The notes beneath the pieces are model-generated. The model had not been told where the DNA came from. It did no database searches and saw nothing but the letters and a program-made list of their open reading frames with translations. From Sphingobium scionense (GTDB taxonomy: Bacteria > Pseudomonadota > Alphaproteobacteria > Sphingomonadales > Sphingomonadaceae), in contig NZ_JACIEU010000008.1 of NCBI RefSeq assembly GCF_014197035.1, positions 186,001-250,000 on the forward strand: 64,000 nucleotides of DNA. The letters run 5' to 3'. Both the position numbers and the translations under genes were made by a program. Each line of letters opens with the position of its first letter. Within the stretch, counting starts at the first letter, position 1. This document shows, in pieces, positions 47,194 to 58,000 of this stretch.

Positions 47194-49805
47194 GTGCGCT
47201 GCTCAGAGAGCAGCCGTTTCCGAAATTCGCTGAAGATCTGCGCAAAATGTTCGGCGACCGGATAGACGCGATCCGGCTCTAGGGTCGCCGCGCCTAGCGC
47301 GAAGGCGGGAAAGACGGAGGCATAGGAAAATTCGCGTTCGAAGAATTTGCGCGCACGCTGGCGACGAGCGGCGGTCTGTTCAGGCTGGTCAAAGACCCGT
47401 CTTATGGTGCTGATCAGCCGCTTCTGATCACCATAGGGGACCGTCAGCAACAGGCCACGGTCGGCAAAGTCTGCCATGTCGCTGGTCGGTGATGCAATGA
47501 TAGCCGGCCCCATCGCGAAGGCGTCCGACATCTTATAAGGACTTTGATAATGGCCGGCGGGAACATCAGGATCCTGCCACAGGATCACGAGGTCGGATGC
47601 GTGATTGATCGCAGCCATGCGTTCTGGAGGCTGGGGGGGGAGGAGGACGATGTTATCCTTCATCTCCTTGCTCAGGGTCGCCAAATCGGGCGTTTCGCGA
47701 CTTCCCACGACCAGCAGTTTGTAACGGGGATCGGCAAGAGCGGTCAGCAGATTGACCAGTTCAAAGATGCCCTTGTGTCGACGGACAAGGCCGCCGAACA
47801 GGATCACCCGATCCTCGGCCGTGAAGCCCAGTTCTTGGCGTGTGATGTCGCGGTCGAACATGCCGGGAGCGTACAGCGCGGGATCCTTGACGTTACGCAT
47901 ATACAGGCAGCGTCGGTCATAGTGGAGGTTGAGGTTGATATTATGGGTAAAGACGGTCGGAATGCCGGCAACTAGGGGGTCCAGTATCTCCGACCAAATC
48001 TGTTCATGAGGGATCTTGGCCTTGCCTAGGTCGGTCAGGATATCGGTCAACTGCCGGGTAACATGAGTGTCGCTGGCTTTGGCCTGGGATACGACGGTTT
48101 CGAGATCGTTGCATTCCAGCATGAGGGGCTTGCCGGTATGATAATTGGCGAGCAGGCCCAGGCCGAACGAGGTAAGGCGCGGCTTGACTGCATAGATGAC
48201 ATCGCCGGTGATCGCCTCGATTCCTTGGGCGAAATTGTTGAAAAAATCAGGAAATGTGTCGCCTTCGAAATATTTGCATTCAAAGCTGGGCTCTCGGTCG
48301 GCCAGTGGCTGGAACGCCTTTTCGAAAAAGCGGTAGGAGATCAGCTCGACCTCAACATGTTTGCTGAGCGCTTCCGCTACGCAATAGGCCTTGGCAAAAT
48401 GGTTGCGGCTCATGTCCCAGGAAAGAATGGAGACTTTCCTGATCCAGGATGGAAGGGTCGCGGGCAGCCCATCTGTGTAATAGGAGGCGATTTTGTCGGC
48501 CACAATCCTGGGAGAGGCGACATCGTCCTTCTGAGTCCGGGTGATCTGCTCGGCCTTGGCAATCCGCTGGTACAGGTTGAGGCTGTATGGAATCAGCCGC
48601 GGTTCGCGTAGCCAGCAATAGCGCGCAATCAGATCATAATCTTGCCGGCGCTTCAAACGCTCGTCGAACCCGCCCAGAACATCATAGAGGGTTCGCCTGT
48701 GCATGAAGGAATTGAGGTCGACAAAGGGCATCGCCACCTGGTCTTCCAGATGAAAGCGGGAAATGTCCGATTTTCGAATGCGGATTGAATTCGCCTTGAT
48801 ATCCAGATCGAAATAGGAGGCATAGGCGGACTGGTGGCCCGGCCAGTGGGCGAACGTCTCCAGCATCAGTTCCAGATAGCGAGGGTGCCACACATTGTCG
48901 GAATCGAGATAGGCAATGATTTCGCCGCGCGCGAGCCGTAGGCAGGCATTTCGTGCTGCCGCTGCGCCTGATCGTTCCGAATGGCGCACAATCTCGATCC
49001 GCGGATCTTCGAACCGTTGTGCTGCCGCTACAGTGCCATCCGCGCTGGCATCATCGCAGATGATCAGTTGCCAATTTCGATAGCTCTGGGCGAGGACCGA
49101 CCGAATGGCGTCGACAATCAGATGCTGTCGATTATGGGCAGGCATGACGATGGAGACGAGCGGGCCGCTCTTGGGCCTCTGGCCCTGCCGTTCGCGATCC
49201 ACGCGCCGCAGAGTGTTGAGTATCTCGATGAAGCAATCGAGCCGGGTTGTTCCGCGTGCGCCCAGCCGAAGCCGCTCATAATAAGGTGTGGCGGGATATA
49301 GGCCGCAAAATTTGTCCAGTTCCGCCATTGTCGCATTGAACAGCGAATTTTCTTCCGGCGATCGCGGCAGGCGAGGGAACAGCGCTGCTTTTGCGTCGAT
49401 CTGGGGAATGAGCGATTGCTTCCTGTCCAACTCGCCATTGCTGCGGGTTGATGCGGGTATCGACTGGGATGACTGCCCGGCTCTCCCGATATGTGCTGCC
49501 TGGATATCGGCCTGGAACTGAAAAGGAGTCAGGAAACGGGCATCGCCTTCATTGATCCAGAATTCGACCTGATGGGGGGTGCCCGTGAGAAACTGATTGG
49601 GGATCGGGATGGTGAAGCCAAAACGGCCATCGCCGATGCCGGCCTCCTCCAGATCGCGCCGATGTTCCTGCGCCAGCGAAAATCCAATGCATTCGCCATC
49701 GATCAGCGCCATGATTTCGACAGGATAAACCCCACTGTCCTGCGCCCATCCTACGAGATTATTCTGCTGAACCCCATCAAAGCTGCCGCGCAATGTTTCA
49801 GTCAT
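47190..49805 (-). CDS. Dual glycosyltransferase (GW domain + GT2 + GT4)
   Basis: Large bifunctional glycosyltransferase of ~871 residues. Residues ~8-100 form an N-terminal beta-rich domain (NLVGWAQD ... EEAGIGDGRFGFTIPIP). A GT2 domain follows (SIVMPAHNRQHLIVDAIRSV, CDDASADGT, AYLDSDNVWHPRY). The C-terminal ~380 residues form a GT-B domain with GLVRRHKGIFELV, LVVGSRETPD and KMSDAFAMGPAIIAS. The start at 49805 is uncertain (ATGs at 49850 and 49853 are in frame). It is the first gene of the leftward operon with rmlACD. Probably assembles a disaccharide repeat; linkages unknown. Confidence 0.85.
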   Translation of the reverse strand: MTETLRGSFDGVQQNNLVGWAQDSGVYPVEIMALIDGECIGFSLAQEHRRDLEEAGIGDGRFGFTIPIPNQFLTGTPHQVEFWINEGDARFLTPFQFQADIQAAHIGRAGQSSQSIPASTRSNGELDRKQSLIPQIDAKAALFPRLPRSPEENSLFNATMAELDKFCGLYPATPYYERLRLGARGTTRLDCFIEILNTLRRVDRERQGQRPKSGPLVSIVMPAHNRQHLIVDAIRSVLAQSYRNWQLIICDDASADGTVAAAQRFEDPRIEIVRHSERSGAAAARNACLRLARGEIIAYLDSDNVWHPRYLELMLETFAHWPGHQSAYASYFDLDIKANSIRIRKSDISRFHLEDQVAMPFVDLNSFMHRRTLYDVLGGFDERLKRRQDYDLIARYCWLREPRLIPYSLNLYQRIAKAEQITRTQKDDVASPRIVADKIASYYTDGLPATLPSWIRKVSILSWDMSRNHFAKAYCVAEALSKHVEVELISYRFFEKAFQPLADREPSFECKYFEGDTFPDFFNNFAQGIEAITGDVIYAVKPRLTSFGLGLLANYHTGKPLMLECNDLETVVSQAKASDTHVTRQLTDILTDLGKAKIPHEQIWSEILDPLVAGIPTVFTHNINLNLHYDRRCLYMRNVKDPALYAPGMFDRDITRQELGFTAEDRVILFGGLVRRHKGIFELVNLLTALADPRYKLLVVGSRETPDLATLSKEMKDNIVLLPPQPPERMAAINHASDLVILWQDPDVPAGHYQSPYKMSDAFAMGPAIIASPTSDMADFADRGLLLTVPYGDQKRLISTIRRVFDQPEQTAARRQRARKFFEREFSYASVFPAFALGAATLEPDRVYPVAEHFAQIFSEFRKRLLSEQRT

Positions 49806-50180
49806 ATTTTCTGCCGTTTTCAAATCATTTGTTCGCTTGTGCAACGGCATCAAGCATGTTGTTGCTCGGGTGTGTCCGTCATGCGCGATATCGCGAAACT
49901 ACATTCGCCTGAAGAGGCGCCTTCGCTTTCTGCTGAATGTTGCGGCGCAGTGCAATAGCGATCATGTTATGATGCGCCGCTACGGTATGCGGTAGCGGGG
50001 GGCGGCGATTGGGCGCTGAAGCGGAGGAAGTCGTAACCATTGCCAAGTGGGGAAACTACCACCATCATCAGGAAATCTCCTCATTTATTTCGGGAATTGG
50101 GCGCTTCACGTCGGATGCCAATGACCGTATAGCTGAGCCGCCGATACTCTCTTGTTTCTTTTCCTTTTCTGGGAAGACGG
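49806..50180. promoter_or_regulatory. Divergent regulatory region of the GT/rml operon and the coiled-coil genes
   Basis: About 375 nt without a credible gene, apart from the possible N-terminal extension of the leftward GT. It has a 7-bp hairpin CCGCTAC/GTAGCGG (49978-49998) and AT-richer stretches. It should hold promoters for both directions, but I cannot point to convincing -35/-10 boxes. Confidence 0.45.
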
Positions 50181-51902
50181 ATGGAAGGACCTATGACCGC
50201 TAAGCAACAGCGCCACACTGCCGCCCGGCTTCATCACACGGCTGAACATTCCCATTATGAGCCTGGTAACGATATCTTCCTGCACGAGGGGAGTGCGCCG
50301 CCCATGCTGCAGGCGGAACTACCCGTTCCTCTGACCAGCCGCGCTATATTCTGGCAGCCGCGCCACGATGGTGGAGAGGGCAGCATGCTCCATCTGCCGT
50401 TCCTCTTCTGGCTGATCGAGGATAGTCGGCCGGTGCGGATCGTTCAAATCGGCCTTGCCGAGCCCGTTCGGTTTCTGTCGCTTTGCCAGGCTGTCGACAA
50501 GCTCGGCCTTGAAGCGCTTTGTATGGGCATCGTTGGAGAGGGGCAGAGTTGGGCGGGCAAGCCGGCTGAACAGCAGGCGACGCTATACGGCGATTTTTCG
50601 TTCGTCACCACCGAGGATGTCGCGCGCGCAACGCGGCATGCTCATGAGCAGCAAGTCGATTTGCTCGTGGTCGATATGTCGCTGACCGATGAATTGATGG
50701 CGGCGGTGCGGACGCACTGGGCGCCGCTTTTGTCGGACCGTGCGATCATCGTGATTCATGATCCCGAGAACAATTCTGCAGGTGTGGAAGCGCGGCAATA
50801 TTTCGATGGTCTCGTTCAGGATCGACCCTCGATTGCCTTTTCTCAGAGCGGTCCTGGCCTGCAGATAATCTTGCATGGGCGTAGCCAGTCCGAACGTCTG
50901 TTAAAGTTGGCGAATCTCAAACTCGGTATGCCAGGCTATCTGTTGGCGCGTCAGGTTTTCTCCCGCCTGGGGCAGGGGCTGGAAAATGCCCAGACGGCTC
51001 GCCGGGCCGATGATTCCGTCAAGCGCGCGAAGAAGGCCGCTGACGCTGTTCAGCAGAAACTGGCCGAACTCGAAGTGGCACTGGCGCGCGAGGCAAAGGA
51101 TAAAGCTGCAGCGCGCGCGGCGGAACAGGAACAGGTCGCGTTGGTCGCCGAACTGCAAGCGGCTCTGTTCGATCTGGAGAAAAAGGCGCGCGACGACGAA
51201 CATGTGAGCGCGTGTGAGGGGGAGGCCGCTGGTGAAACGTTGCGTGAGGAGCTTGCTGAGGCGCAGGCCCTGACACGAGCGCAAGGCGCCGAGTTGGAGG
51301 CGGCGAGAGCAGCAAGGCTTGCGAATGCGCAGAAGCGCGAAAAGCTGGAAAAGCTGCTGAAGGTGGCGGAGGAAGAAAAGGCTGCGCTCGTCGCCGAACG
51401 GGACAGTGCGCGCGCCGATCAGAAGAAGGCTGAAGACGCGTTGCTGGTCCAGGCCGAGGAACAGGATGAGCGTCGCAAGGAGGCTTATCGCAAGCGAGAC
51501 GATTTGGCCCGGAAGTTGGAATCGGCCCAGCAGAAAATGGATGCGTTTTCATCGCAGCGCGACGCACAGGGCGCGCAGATTCAGGCGCTGGAAAAGGGCA
51601 ATGCGGAATTGTCCGCTAAGCTGAAAGCCCTTGTAGTCCAGGCAGACGAGCAGGCCAGTCGCCGAAAAGATGCCCATCGCAAGCGGGATGAGGCGCTCCA
51701 TGCTCTGGATATCGCGCGCCAGGAAAATGGCGGCTTGAAGGAGCAAATCGGCAAGCTTGAAGCGCAAGTCCGGCAATCCCAGGCCAAGCGTTTGGCGATC
51801 TGGCAGGATTTTGAAACGCTGAATGCCGCGTATGATGTGCTTCAAAAAAAGACGTATCAGGCGGAATTTTCATCTAATGGCGATGATGTATCATCTGCGT
51901 GA
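50181..51902 (+). CDS. Methyltransferase-like/coiled-coil protein 1
   Basis: A 573-residue protein with no recognised family name. Residues ~45-255 have the strand pattern of a class I methyltransferase (VRIVQIGLAEPVRFLSL, LEALCMGIVGEG, VDLLVVDMSLTDEL, AIIVIHDPE). The glycine loop is degenerate, so catalysis is doubtful. Residues ~270-560 are an almost unbroken Ala/Glu/Lys/Gln coiled coil with EEQDERRKEAYRKRDDLARKL-like repeats (cf. DEQASRRKDAHRKRDEALHAL). No signal or TM. The start is ambiguous between 50181 and 50193. The next gene has the same architecture. Position in an ABC-capsule locus suggests a WbdD-like ruler or scaffold (inference). Confidence 0.8.
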   Translation: MEGPMTAKQQRHTAARLHHTAEHSHYEPGNDIFLHEGSAPPMLQAELPVPLTSRAIFWQPRHDGGEGSMLHLPFLFWLIEDSRPVRIVQIGLAEPVRFLSLCQAVDKLGLEALCMGIVGEGQSWAGKPAEQQATLYGDFSFVTTEDVARATRHAHEQQVDLLVVDMSLTDELMAAVRTHWAPLLSDRAIIVIHDPENNSAGVEARQYFDGLVQDRPSIAFSQSGPGLQIILHGRSQSERLLKLANLKLGMPGYLLARQVFSRLGQGLENAQTARRADDSVKRAKKAADAVQQKLAELEVALAREAKDKAAARAAEQEQVALVAELQAALFDLEKKARDDEHVSACEGEAAGETLREELAEAQALTRAQGAELEAARAARLANAQKREKLEKLLKVAEEEKAALVAERDSARADQKKAEDALLVQAEEQDERRKEAYRKRDDLARKLESAQQKMDAFSSQRDAQGAQIQALEKGNAELSAKLKALVVQADEQASRRKDAHRKRDEALHALDIARQENGGLKEQIGKLEAQVRQSQAKRLAIWQDFETLNAAYDVLQKKTYQAEFSSNGDDVSSA

Positions 51903-51992
51903 TCATGAAATATGTTTGATCCGTAATGAAAAAGGCCGGATTGCCGGTTTTATTTCCCGTTTTGGAAGCTGAAGCAAATTTGCTGAAGCCAG

Positions 51993-53822
51993 ATGATTTT
52001 GGATTTGTGCGATATGCAGCCCACTTCTTCGACAGAATTGCGTTCTACAATGATCGATCATGTCGTGGCGGAAAGTAGTGCGCTTCAGGAGCCCATAGCC
52101 TATGGTTTGTGCTGGGAGCCGCGCTGGCTCGACCGGTCGCCTTGCCTGGGGCACGTGCCATTTCTTGCCTGGTTCGCCCATGTCACCGATCCCCGATTGG
52201 TCGTTGGTCTAGGGGTTGGGCGCGGGACCGCCTATTTTGCGATGTGTCAGGCGCTCCGGTCGAGCGAGGGAAGCGAATTTTACGGCATCGATCAATGGCC
52301 GGCGGAGGACGGGGCCGCCTTCCCGCGTGTCCCCCAAGCGATCCAAGATCATAACGCCGCTCATTATGGAGAGTTTTCGCGCCTCATCTGTTCTGATCCT
52401 GCCAAGGCCGCTGATTTTTTCGATCTGGGCGGCGTCGATATCATGCTGGTCGAACAGCCTTTGTCGACTGTCGTGCTAGAAGCGATCCGTTCGGCCTGGC
52501 TTTCGCAAATGTCGGCGCACGGCGTGATTTTTCTGGCTGGCACCGATCGGGTGACGGATCCTGAGGCTTGTGATGTGTTGCAAAGTCTCAAGGATGAGCG
52601 GCCCTATATCGAATTTGCGCATGGTGGTGGATTTGTCGCGTTGATGGCGGGATCGCAGCCGCCAGCGCTAGTGCAGAAATTGGCGAGATCCCTAGCCGAG
52701 CCGCAGAATGGCCCGGTACTCGAGCAGCAATTTCGCTGCTTGGGTAATGCGCTGGTTCGGCAATTGGCCCAATCCGCTTATCAGGTTGAAGTCGATGGTT
52801 TGCGCACGCTTCTCACGCGTGAGGCGGATGAGCGCGAGGCAGAGGGGCGAGGGCGCCAAGCGTTGGAAGAGCAGTTGAAGGCTGAGAGAGAGCAGTCTGC
52901 GGCTCTGGTGGACAGGCATCAGGAATTGTCGATCTCTGCAGCCAAATGGGATACCATGTCGGTGGAGCAGTCTGCAAAGCTCGCCGCCTTGACGGATGAA
53001 TGTGAGCATCTGACGCAGGCGATGGCCGCGACGCAAAATTCTCTCATCGCGCTGGAAGCGCAATATATCTGGGCGAAAGCGCAAGTCGCGGAGCGCGATG
53101 AGCGCCTGGGGCTATTGTCGGCTGAACGACAGGCTGCTGTGGACGAGCGGCATGCCCTTCACAGGGATGCTGCCACCTTGAAGGCGGATGCTGAAGCTGC
53201 CGCAGGCCATGCGGCGATGCTGCAGGCGAAGCTTGATGAATTGGCGCGCGAAAGGAGCACGCAAGATAAGGCCCTGCAAGAAAGGGATCAGGCCCTGCAA
53301 CTTGCGCGCGAAGAGTATGATGGTCTGCGCCAGGAGCAGGCCCTGGCAGAGGATGTGGTGGCCCGGGAAGTCGTCCGGATCGAAGATGAATATGCACAGC
53401 GTATGGCGCAGGAAATGGTGCGCATGGAAGCGGAGCGACAAGTGCTGTTGGCTGCAGAGGTCAGCCGTCTGGATGCTGCATATGCCGAACAGCTTCTGGA
53501 GCAGGCGAGGCAGGCCGGAGTTGCGCATGCGCAGCAACGCGATGAACTGCAGAAGCAATTTGATCTCATGGCTGAAGAGCGTATCGCCTTGCGAGCGGAG
53601 TTGTCGAGCAAGGCCATCGAAATGGCTGCACTAAGCACGGCATCGGCCACGGCAGAGGCGAAATGCATAGTGCGGGAACGGGCGTTGTGCACGATGGCGC
53701 AGAAACTCGAAGCCGCTGAGCGGCGAGGTGTCGAACTGGAAGCCGACGGGGTGCAGAAGTTGGCCGATCTTGTGGCTTTGACGCAGATTAGCGAGGACTG
53801 GCGCCAGAAAGCGAAAGGCTAG
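51993..53822 (+). CDS. Methyltransferase-like/coiled-coil protein 2
   Basis: A 609-residue protein paralogous in layout to the preceding gene. Residues ~40-230 have a methyltransferase-like fold with a better preserved loop (RLVVGLGVGRGTAYFAMCQAL), YGIDQWPAED (acidic loop after strand 2) and VDIMLVEQP. The remainder (~270-600) is coiled coil rich in Glu/Ala/Gln/Arg. No signal peptide or membrane segment is visible. The start could be 51993, 52014 or 52050. It may form a complex with its upstream neighbour, 90 nt away on the same strand. Confidence 0.8.
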   Translation: MILDLCDMQPTSSTELRSTMIDHVVAESSALQEPIAYGLCWEPRWLDRSPCLGHVPFLAWFAHVTDPRLVVGLGVGRGTAYFAMCQALRSSEGSEFYGIDQWPAEDGAAFPRVPQAIQDHNAAHYGEFSRLICSDPAKAADFFDLGGVDIMLVEQPLSTVVLEAIRSAWLSQMSAHGVIFLAGTDRVTDPEACDVLQSLKDERPYIEFAHGGGFVALMAGSQPPALVQKLARSLAEPQNGPVLEQQFRCLGNALVRQLAQSAYQVEVDGLRTLLTREADEREAEGRGRQALEEQLKAEREQSAALVDRHQELSISAAKWDTMSVEQSAKLAALTDECEHLTQAMAATQNSLIALEAQYIWAKAQVAERDERLGLLSAERQAAVDERHALHRDAATLKADAEAAAGHAAMLQAKLDELARERSTQDKALQERDQALQLAREEYDGLRQEQALAEDVVAREVVRIEDEYAQRMAQEMVRMEAERQVLLAAEVSRLDAAYAEQLLEQARQAGVAHAQQRDELQKQFDLMAEERIALRAELSSKAIEMAALSTASATAEAKCIVRERALCTMAQKLEAAERRGVELEADGVQKLADLVALTQISEDWRQKAKG

Positions 53823-53919
53823 GATCGCTCATCATCGACAGCGGGGCAGGGCGGCAGTCTGGCCTCAAGGCGGATGCCAGGAGGCGCAGTGCCACTATTG
53901 ATGTCCGGAATATGGATTT

Positions 53920-53962
53920 ACGGCCCGCGATGTCCCCTGTCGGAATCCGGGCGGGCCGTTTA
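53920..53962 (+). terminator. Candidate terminator after coiled-coil gene 2
   Basis: 9-bp stem ACGGCCCGC/GCGGGCCGT with a 22-nt loop and TTT behind it, 98 nt past the stop. The large loop makes it a weak call. Confidence 0.45.
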
Positions 53963-54029
53963 AGCATGATATCTTCCGGTTGCGATTATGCGGACGAAGG
54001 GGGGAATGATCGCATGCTCCAGCCTCTGC

Positions 54030-54890
54030 TCAGCCGGTTGTGATCAGGTCGATCATTCGGTCGAATACTTCCGGATTGCCGGCTTCGGCCTTGGGATGGC
54101 CATCGACATTTTCGAATAAGATCGTCGTCAGGCGATCAGATTTGAATTCCTGACGTCCATTAATTCCAAGCTTTTCCAAGAATGGCATGTAATGCCGAAA
54201 ATAATGGCTCTTATCCAACTTGTTTTGAGCGTAAATCAACTTCTTATTCTGGAAGTCGAATTTATCGTGCATCAGATTTATTCTGTCGCCATGGTCGCGT
54301 TCGATTTCCTCCCGGCTCAAGCCCGGAAAGCAGGATTCCATGCAGAAATCGACTTTCGACTGGCTGGAGAAGTTGAGGATGTTGATCTGAGGGTTGATGA
54401 CCACCGCTGTCGCTTGCGTCAGGATCGACGTCAGCCGCAACGCGGCAAAGCCGCCGCCGCTTGATCCATACAAGATAATTTTCGACTCCGGGATACCAGA
54501 GCATGTCGCTATATCGCGCGCCATTTCCGCAATGCCCTGCAGCGGATCAAAGTCGGGGGTTCCACAATACCAGGCTAAGCCAAGATCGTCGTTGAGATAC
54601 AGGGTGGGATCGGAAACGAACAGGCAATGGCCAGGGAAGCGTTCCGCCCACTTCCAGCGTTGAAAGACGGGTGGAGTATAGCGCTGGCGTTCCGCGTCCC
54701 CGCAAAAAAGGACGAATAGTCGATCTGCGTTATTTTTTGGCGTGAAGAGTGCTTCCGTTTTGAGTGGAGTATTCATCCAGAAATAAGTAGATTTGTCTGG
54801 AGTGTCTCTACCGAATACATATTCCTGACTTGATAGATCATGAATGTCGCCAAGAGAAAGCTTACCATAGCCGGCTTGCATTTTCGACAT
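54030..54890 (-). CDS. Alpha/beta-hydrolase-like protein of the polysaccharide locus
   Basis: A 286-residue cytoplasmic protein. The nucleophile elbow ILYGSSGGGFAALRL places a Ser in G-S-S-G-G, and VFLFCGDAER-like early strands with the C-terminal FENVDGHPKAEAGNPEVF segment (candidate His) fit an alpha/beta hydrolase. Comparable proteins accompany surface polysaccharide clusters, where esterase or deacylase roles are assumed. Substrate is unknown. It is separate from its neighbours by ~200-nt gaps on both sides. Confidence 0.65.
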   Translation of the reverse strand: MSKMQAGYGKLSLGDIHDLSSQEYVFGRDTPDKSTYFWMNTPLKTEALFTPKNNADRLFVLFCGDAERQRYTPPVFQRWKWAERFPGHCLFVSDPTLYLNDDLGLAWYCGTPDFDPLQGIAEMARDIATCSGIPESKIILYGSSGGGFAALRLTSILTQATAVVINPQINILNFSSQSKVDFCMESCFPGLSREEIERDHGDRINLMHDKFDFQNKKLIYAQNKLDKSHYFRHYMPFLEKLGINGRQEFKSDRLTTILFENVDGHPKAEAGNPEVFDRMIDLITTG

Positions 54891-55061
54891 TATTAGTTTC
54901 CTCGCGGTATCGGCATTTTATTATGAACTGGTGCGATTTGAAATTCGTGATTGTTCCAAATTTCAAGCGTTTCCAAAGGATCAGCCGTTCTAGATATCAA
55001 GGGGGCTAGATGCGTCAAGCAGGTTGGATGGGGGCGTTTGAGAGGGGGGGGGCGCTTTGGT

Positions 55062-55088
55062 GGCGGGCAAAGCGAGGTGTTGCCCGCC
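55062..55088 (-). terminator. Hairpin at the 3' end of the 1040-residue glycosyltransferase
   Basis: 9-bp stem GGCGGGCAA/TTGCCCGCC with a 9-nt loop, 9 nt past the stop codon of the leftward gene. A nine-G run (55044-55052) lies just beyond it. Confidence 0.6.
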
Positions 55089-55096
55089 AGGCATCA

Positions 55097-58000
55097 TCAT
55101 GTGGATTGCAGGCGCTTCAGGCGTTCTACATGGGTCTCATAGCTGAAATTGTCCTGCACATATTGCTGCGCTTTCCGCACTTGGGCATCGTAAAATGCGG
55201 GGTCGCCGTGGAGTGTCCGGGCGAGGTCCATCGCCGTCGCTGGCGTCGCGTAAAGGACGGAATCCTGGAATAGGGGGCGGTAGATTTCCGGGAGGATCAC
55301 CGGTACCCCGACCGCCATGGCTTCAATGATGACGCGTCCGAAGCTTTCCACCCAATCGGGATGGGCGAAATAGATGTAGACATCGATGTCCGCCAGAAAC
55401 TCCCTTGGATGAAGAGATCCAAAGGGGTGAACGGTCCAATTTTGTGGAATGTCACCGATTACCGTGGCTGGCGCGCTGGCACCGCCCAAGACATGCACCT
55501 CTACATCGTCTGAGGCAGGATAGGCTGCCAGAATATCCTCACGGCGATGTGGCCATTTATGCTCATGATCGCGGGAGTGGCGACCGATGCGCAACTTGTC
55601 CTGCGGACTGCGCTGGCGCGGTCCGCGAGACCAGCCCTCGATGTCGATCACGTTAAGCCAATCCTGTTCGGACAGGGTGATATGCGGCAATTCATGGGCG
55701 TGATGCGTGTGTAAAGCCTCACGGACCAATGGTCCGATGGGATGCCATTGGGCATCCTTGCCGAAATAATGACGGACATTTTCAGCGCAGGAAGCCAGAT
55801 CGTAACGAACCTCGCCCAATTCCGAATAGTCGCTCATCGGCGGCTGGTTGACGATGACCTTGATATGCTTCGCGTTGATTTTTGGCAGATACCGCTGCCG
55901 GTGCTGGAGAATTGGTGGATAGCGCAGGATCAATAGGTCGCAGGAAGCATTTTCTCCATATCCCAGAACATTCATATGTTCTGAATCGAAGTTGTCGCCC
56001 AGAACCGAAAATACGGATCTTTCCGTTTCGAAATCGTAGCGGAACATGTGAAAATGGGCGTGGGATATGCCGAATTTTTCGTGGCACAGCATTTCTTCAA
56101 TGCTGGACCGGGTGCTTCCGCCCGCCATCCGGAAATCACTGGCAATGATTACGTCGAAATGGCGTTCAGTGCCGACACGCAGCCGGTCCTTACGCATCAC
56201 ATTTGGGGTGGCGAAGAGCTTTTTCTGATTATTGTGATAATTGGGTCGGCTCTCATCAAAATGATAGTGGCGATAGGCTTCATGATAAAGGAAGCGCACG
56301 CCGAAATGAAAACCTTCAATGCCGAAATAGGGGCTGCCGACGATGCTCGAATCGGAAATGCGCTGGAACGAGAATGGGCCGTTGAAGAGGCGTTTCACGC
56401 AATTCTTGCCGAAGGCCGAGGTCATTCGCTTGATTAATTCCGTATCAGCGCCAAATCGGACGTCGTCCCAATAGCCGCATGCGGCCTGCACCTCTTCGCG
56501 ACGGAACATGAAGGATGATGTGTTGAGGTTGAGGAGTTTGCCGTCTGCGTTCATGCGCCAGAAGACAAGGTCCTCGGTCGCGCGTGATTGCTGGGTGGTG
56601 CAACCCATGACGTCTGGATTGTCCTCCATGAAGCGGACCTGGGTTTCGATCTTGAGCGGATGGGACCAGTCATCGGCATCGTGCAGCGTGACGTAGGTTC
56701 CGGTCGCTTCATCCAGGCCGCGGTTCCGTGCGACATAGGCGCCGCCATTTTGTTCCATGCGGATCAGGCGAATGCGGGGGTCCGTTGCCGCGAATTTTTC
56801 GGTTACGTCGCACGTGCCCGAACTGGGAGAGCAATCGTCAAGCACAAGTATTTCGAGATTCTGCCAGGATTGTTCTTGGAGAGAACGCAACGCGGTCGGC
56901 AGCACGTCTGCGGCTTCATAAGCCGCGACCAGTACCGTCACCTTCGGACCATCAGTGATTTTTTGGGCCGGCTCTGCGGCCGTAAGCCGGTCGTAGAGCG
57001 GCTGCCCCTCATCGGGCAGCAAGCCAATGGGCGGTATGGCGAACGACTGAAGTACATGGTTGATCCATGTGATGCGCGCTTCCGGCGTCTCCTGAAAATT
57101 GATCCAGGCCAGCATGGCGTCAGGGGACAATTCCCCGACTAACGCTGCCTCTTCATATGTCGTGCTGGCCTCTTCCCGAAGGCCCAGAAAATATTGGCAC
57201 AACAAGATGGCCGTCACCATTCGGCGGCGATGGTCGAGAGAAGTCGTACTGGCGTGGGATTGCTGTGCGTAATGCAGAGCGGTGGCATAGCCCTCAGAGG
57301 TTTTTGATCGCATATGCCAAAGGACCAATTCGCGGGCTGCGAGGGTGCGAACTTCTTCGTCAGGGCTATTGGCGAGAATCTTCTGCAGATCATCCAGGGC
57401 CTTGTCGGTGAAGCCAAGGGAGAGAAGCTTGTCCTTGGTTCGCTTCATGTCACGCAAGGCGAAATCCTTGGGCGCCTTGGTCTTGTAGCCATGTTTCTGG
57501 CCATGCTCGACATAGTGTAGCAGAGGGTTGAGGCCGCTTGCCCGGACCTCGGGGTACTGATCCAGATAGAATTGCGTATCGAAGCTCTTGCCGGGATTAC
57601 GGCCCATGGCCGCGCCGTACAGGAGATAGTGCAGGCTGGGGTCAATCCCTGCCCGCGCAGCATCTTCATAAGTGTCGAGATACCATTTGCTGTGGACGTT
57701 CTTGGAGGCTCGGATAAGCTTTGCCTGTCGCTCCAGTTCCTTGGGCGCGCTTTTTACGCCCTTGGCGGTTCCCCTCTTTTTCGCTTTGGTTTCTGCGACC
57801 TGCGGCAGTTGGGTGTCTTCCGCCTCTATTTCCACCATCTCGACTTCCAGTCCTGGCGCGGCTCCGATCTCCACCTCTCCGCGCTTTACCAGTGCGCCAT
57901 TCTCGAACCGTACTTCCATGCGATGCAGGCCGCCACGACGAAACTTCTGGGGGATGGGAATGGCGAAAGCGTGCTTACCATCGCCGATTCCGGCAGCTCT

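Noticed and set aside
47633..47640. Eight-G run inside the dual glycosyltransferase as a phase-variation tract
   Set aside because: The frame is intact through it and it encodes a normal PPQPP stretch; there is no sign of slippage.
55044..55052. Nine-G run as a contingency locus
   Set aside because: It lies outside coding sequence, beyond the glycosyltransferase stop and hairpin; no gene would be switched.
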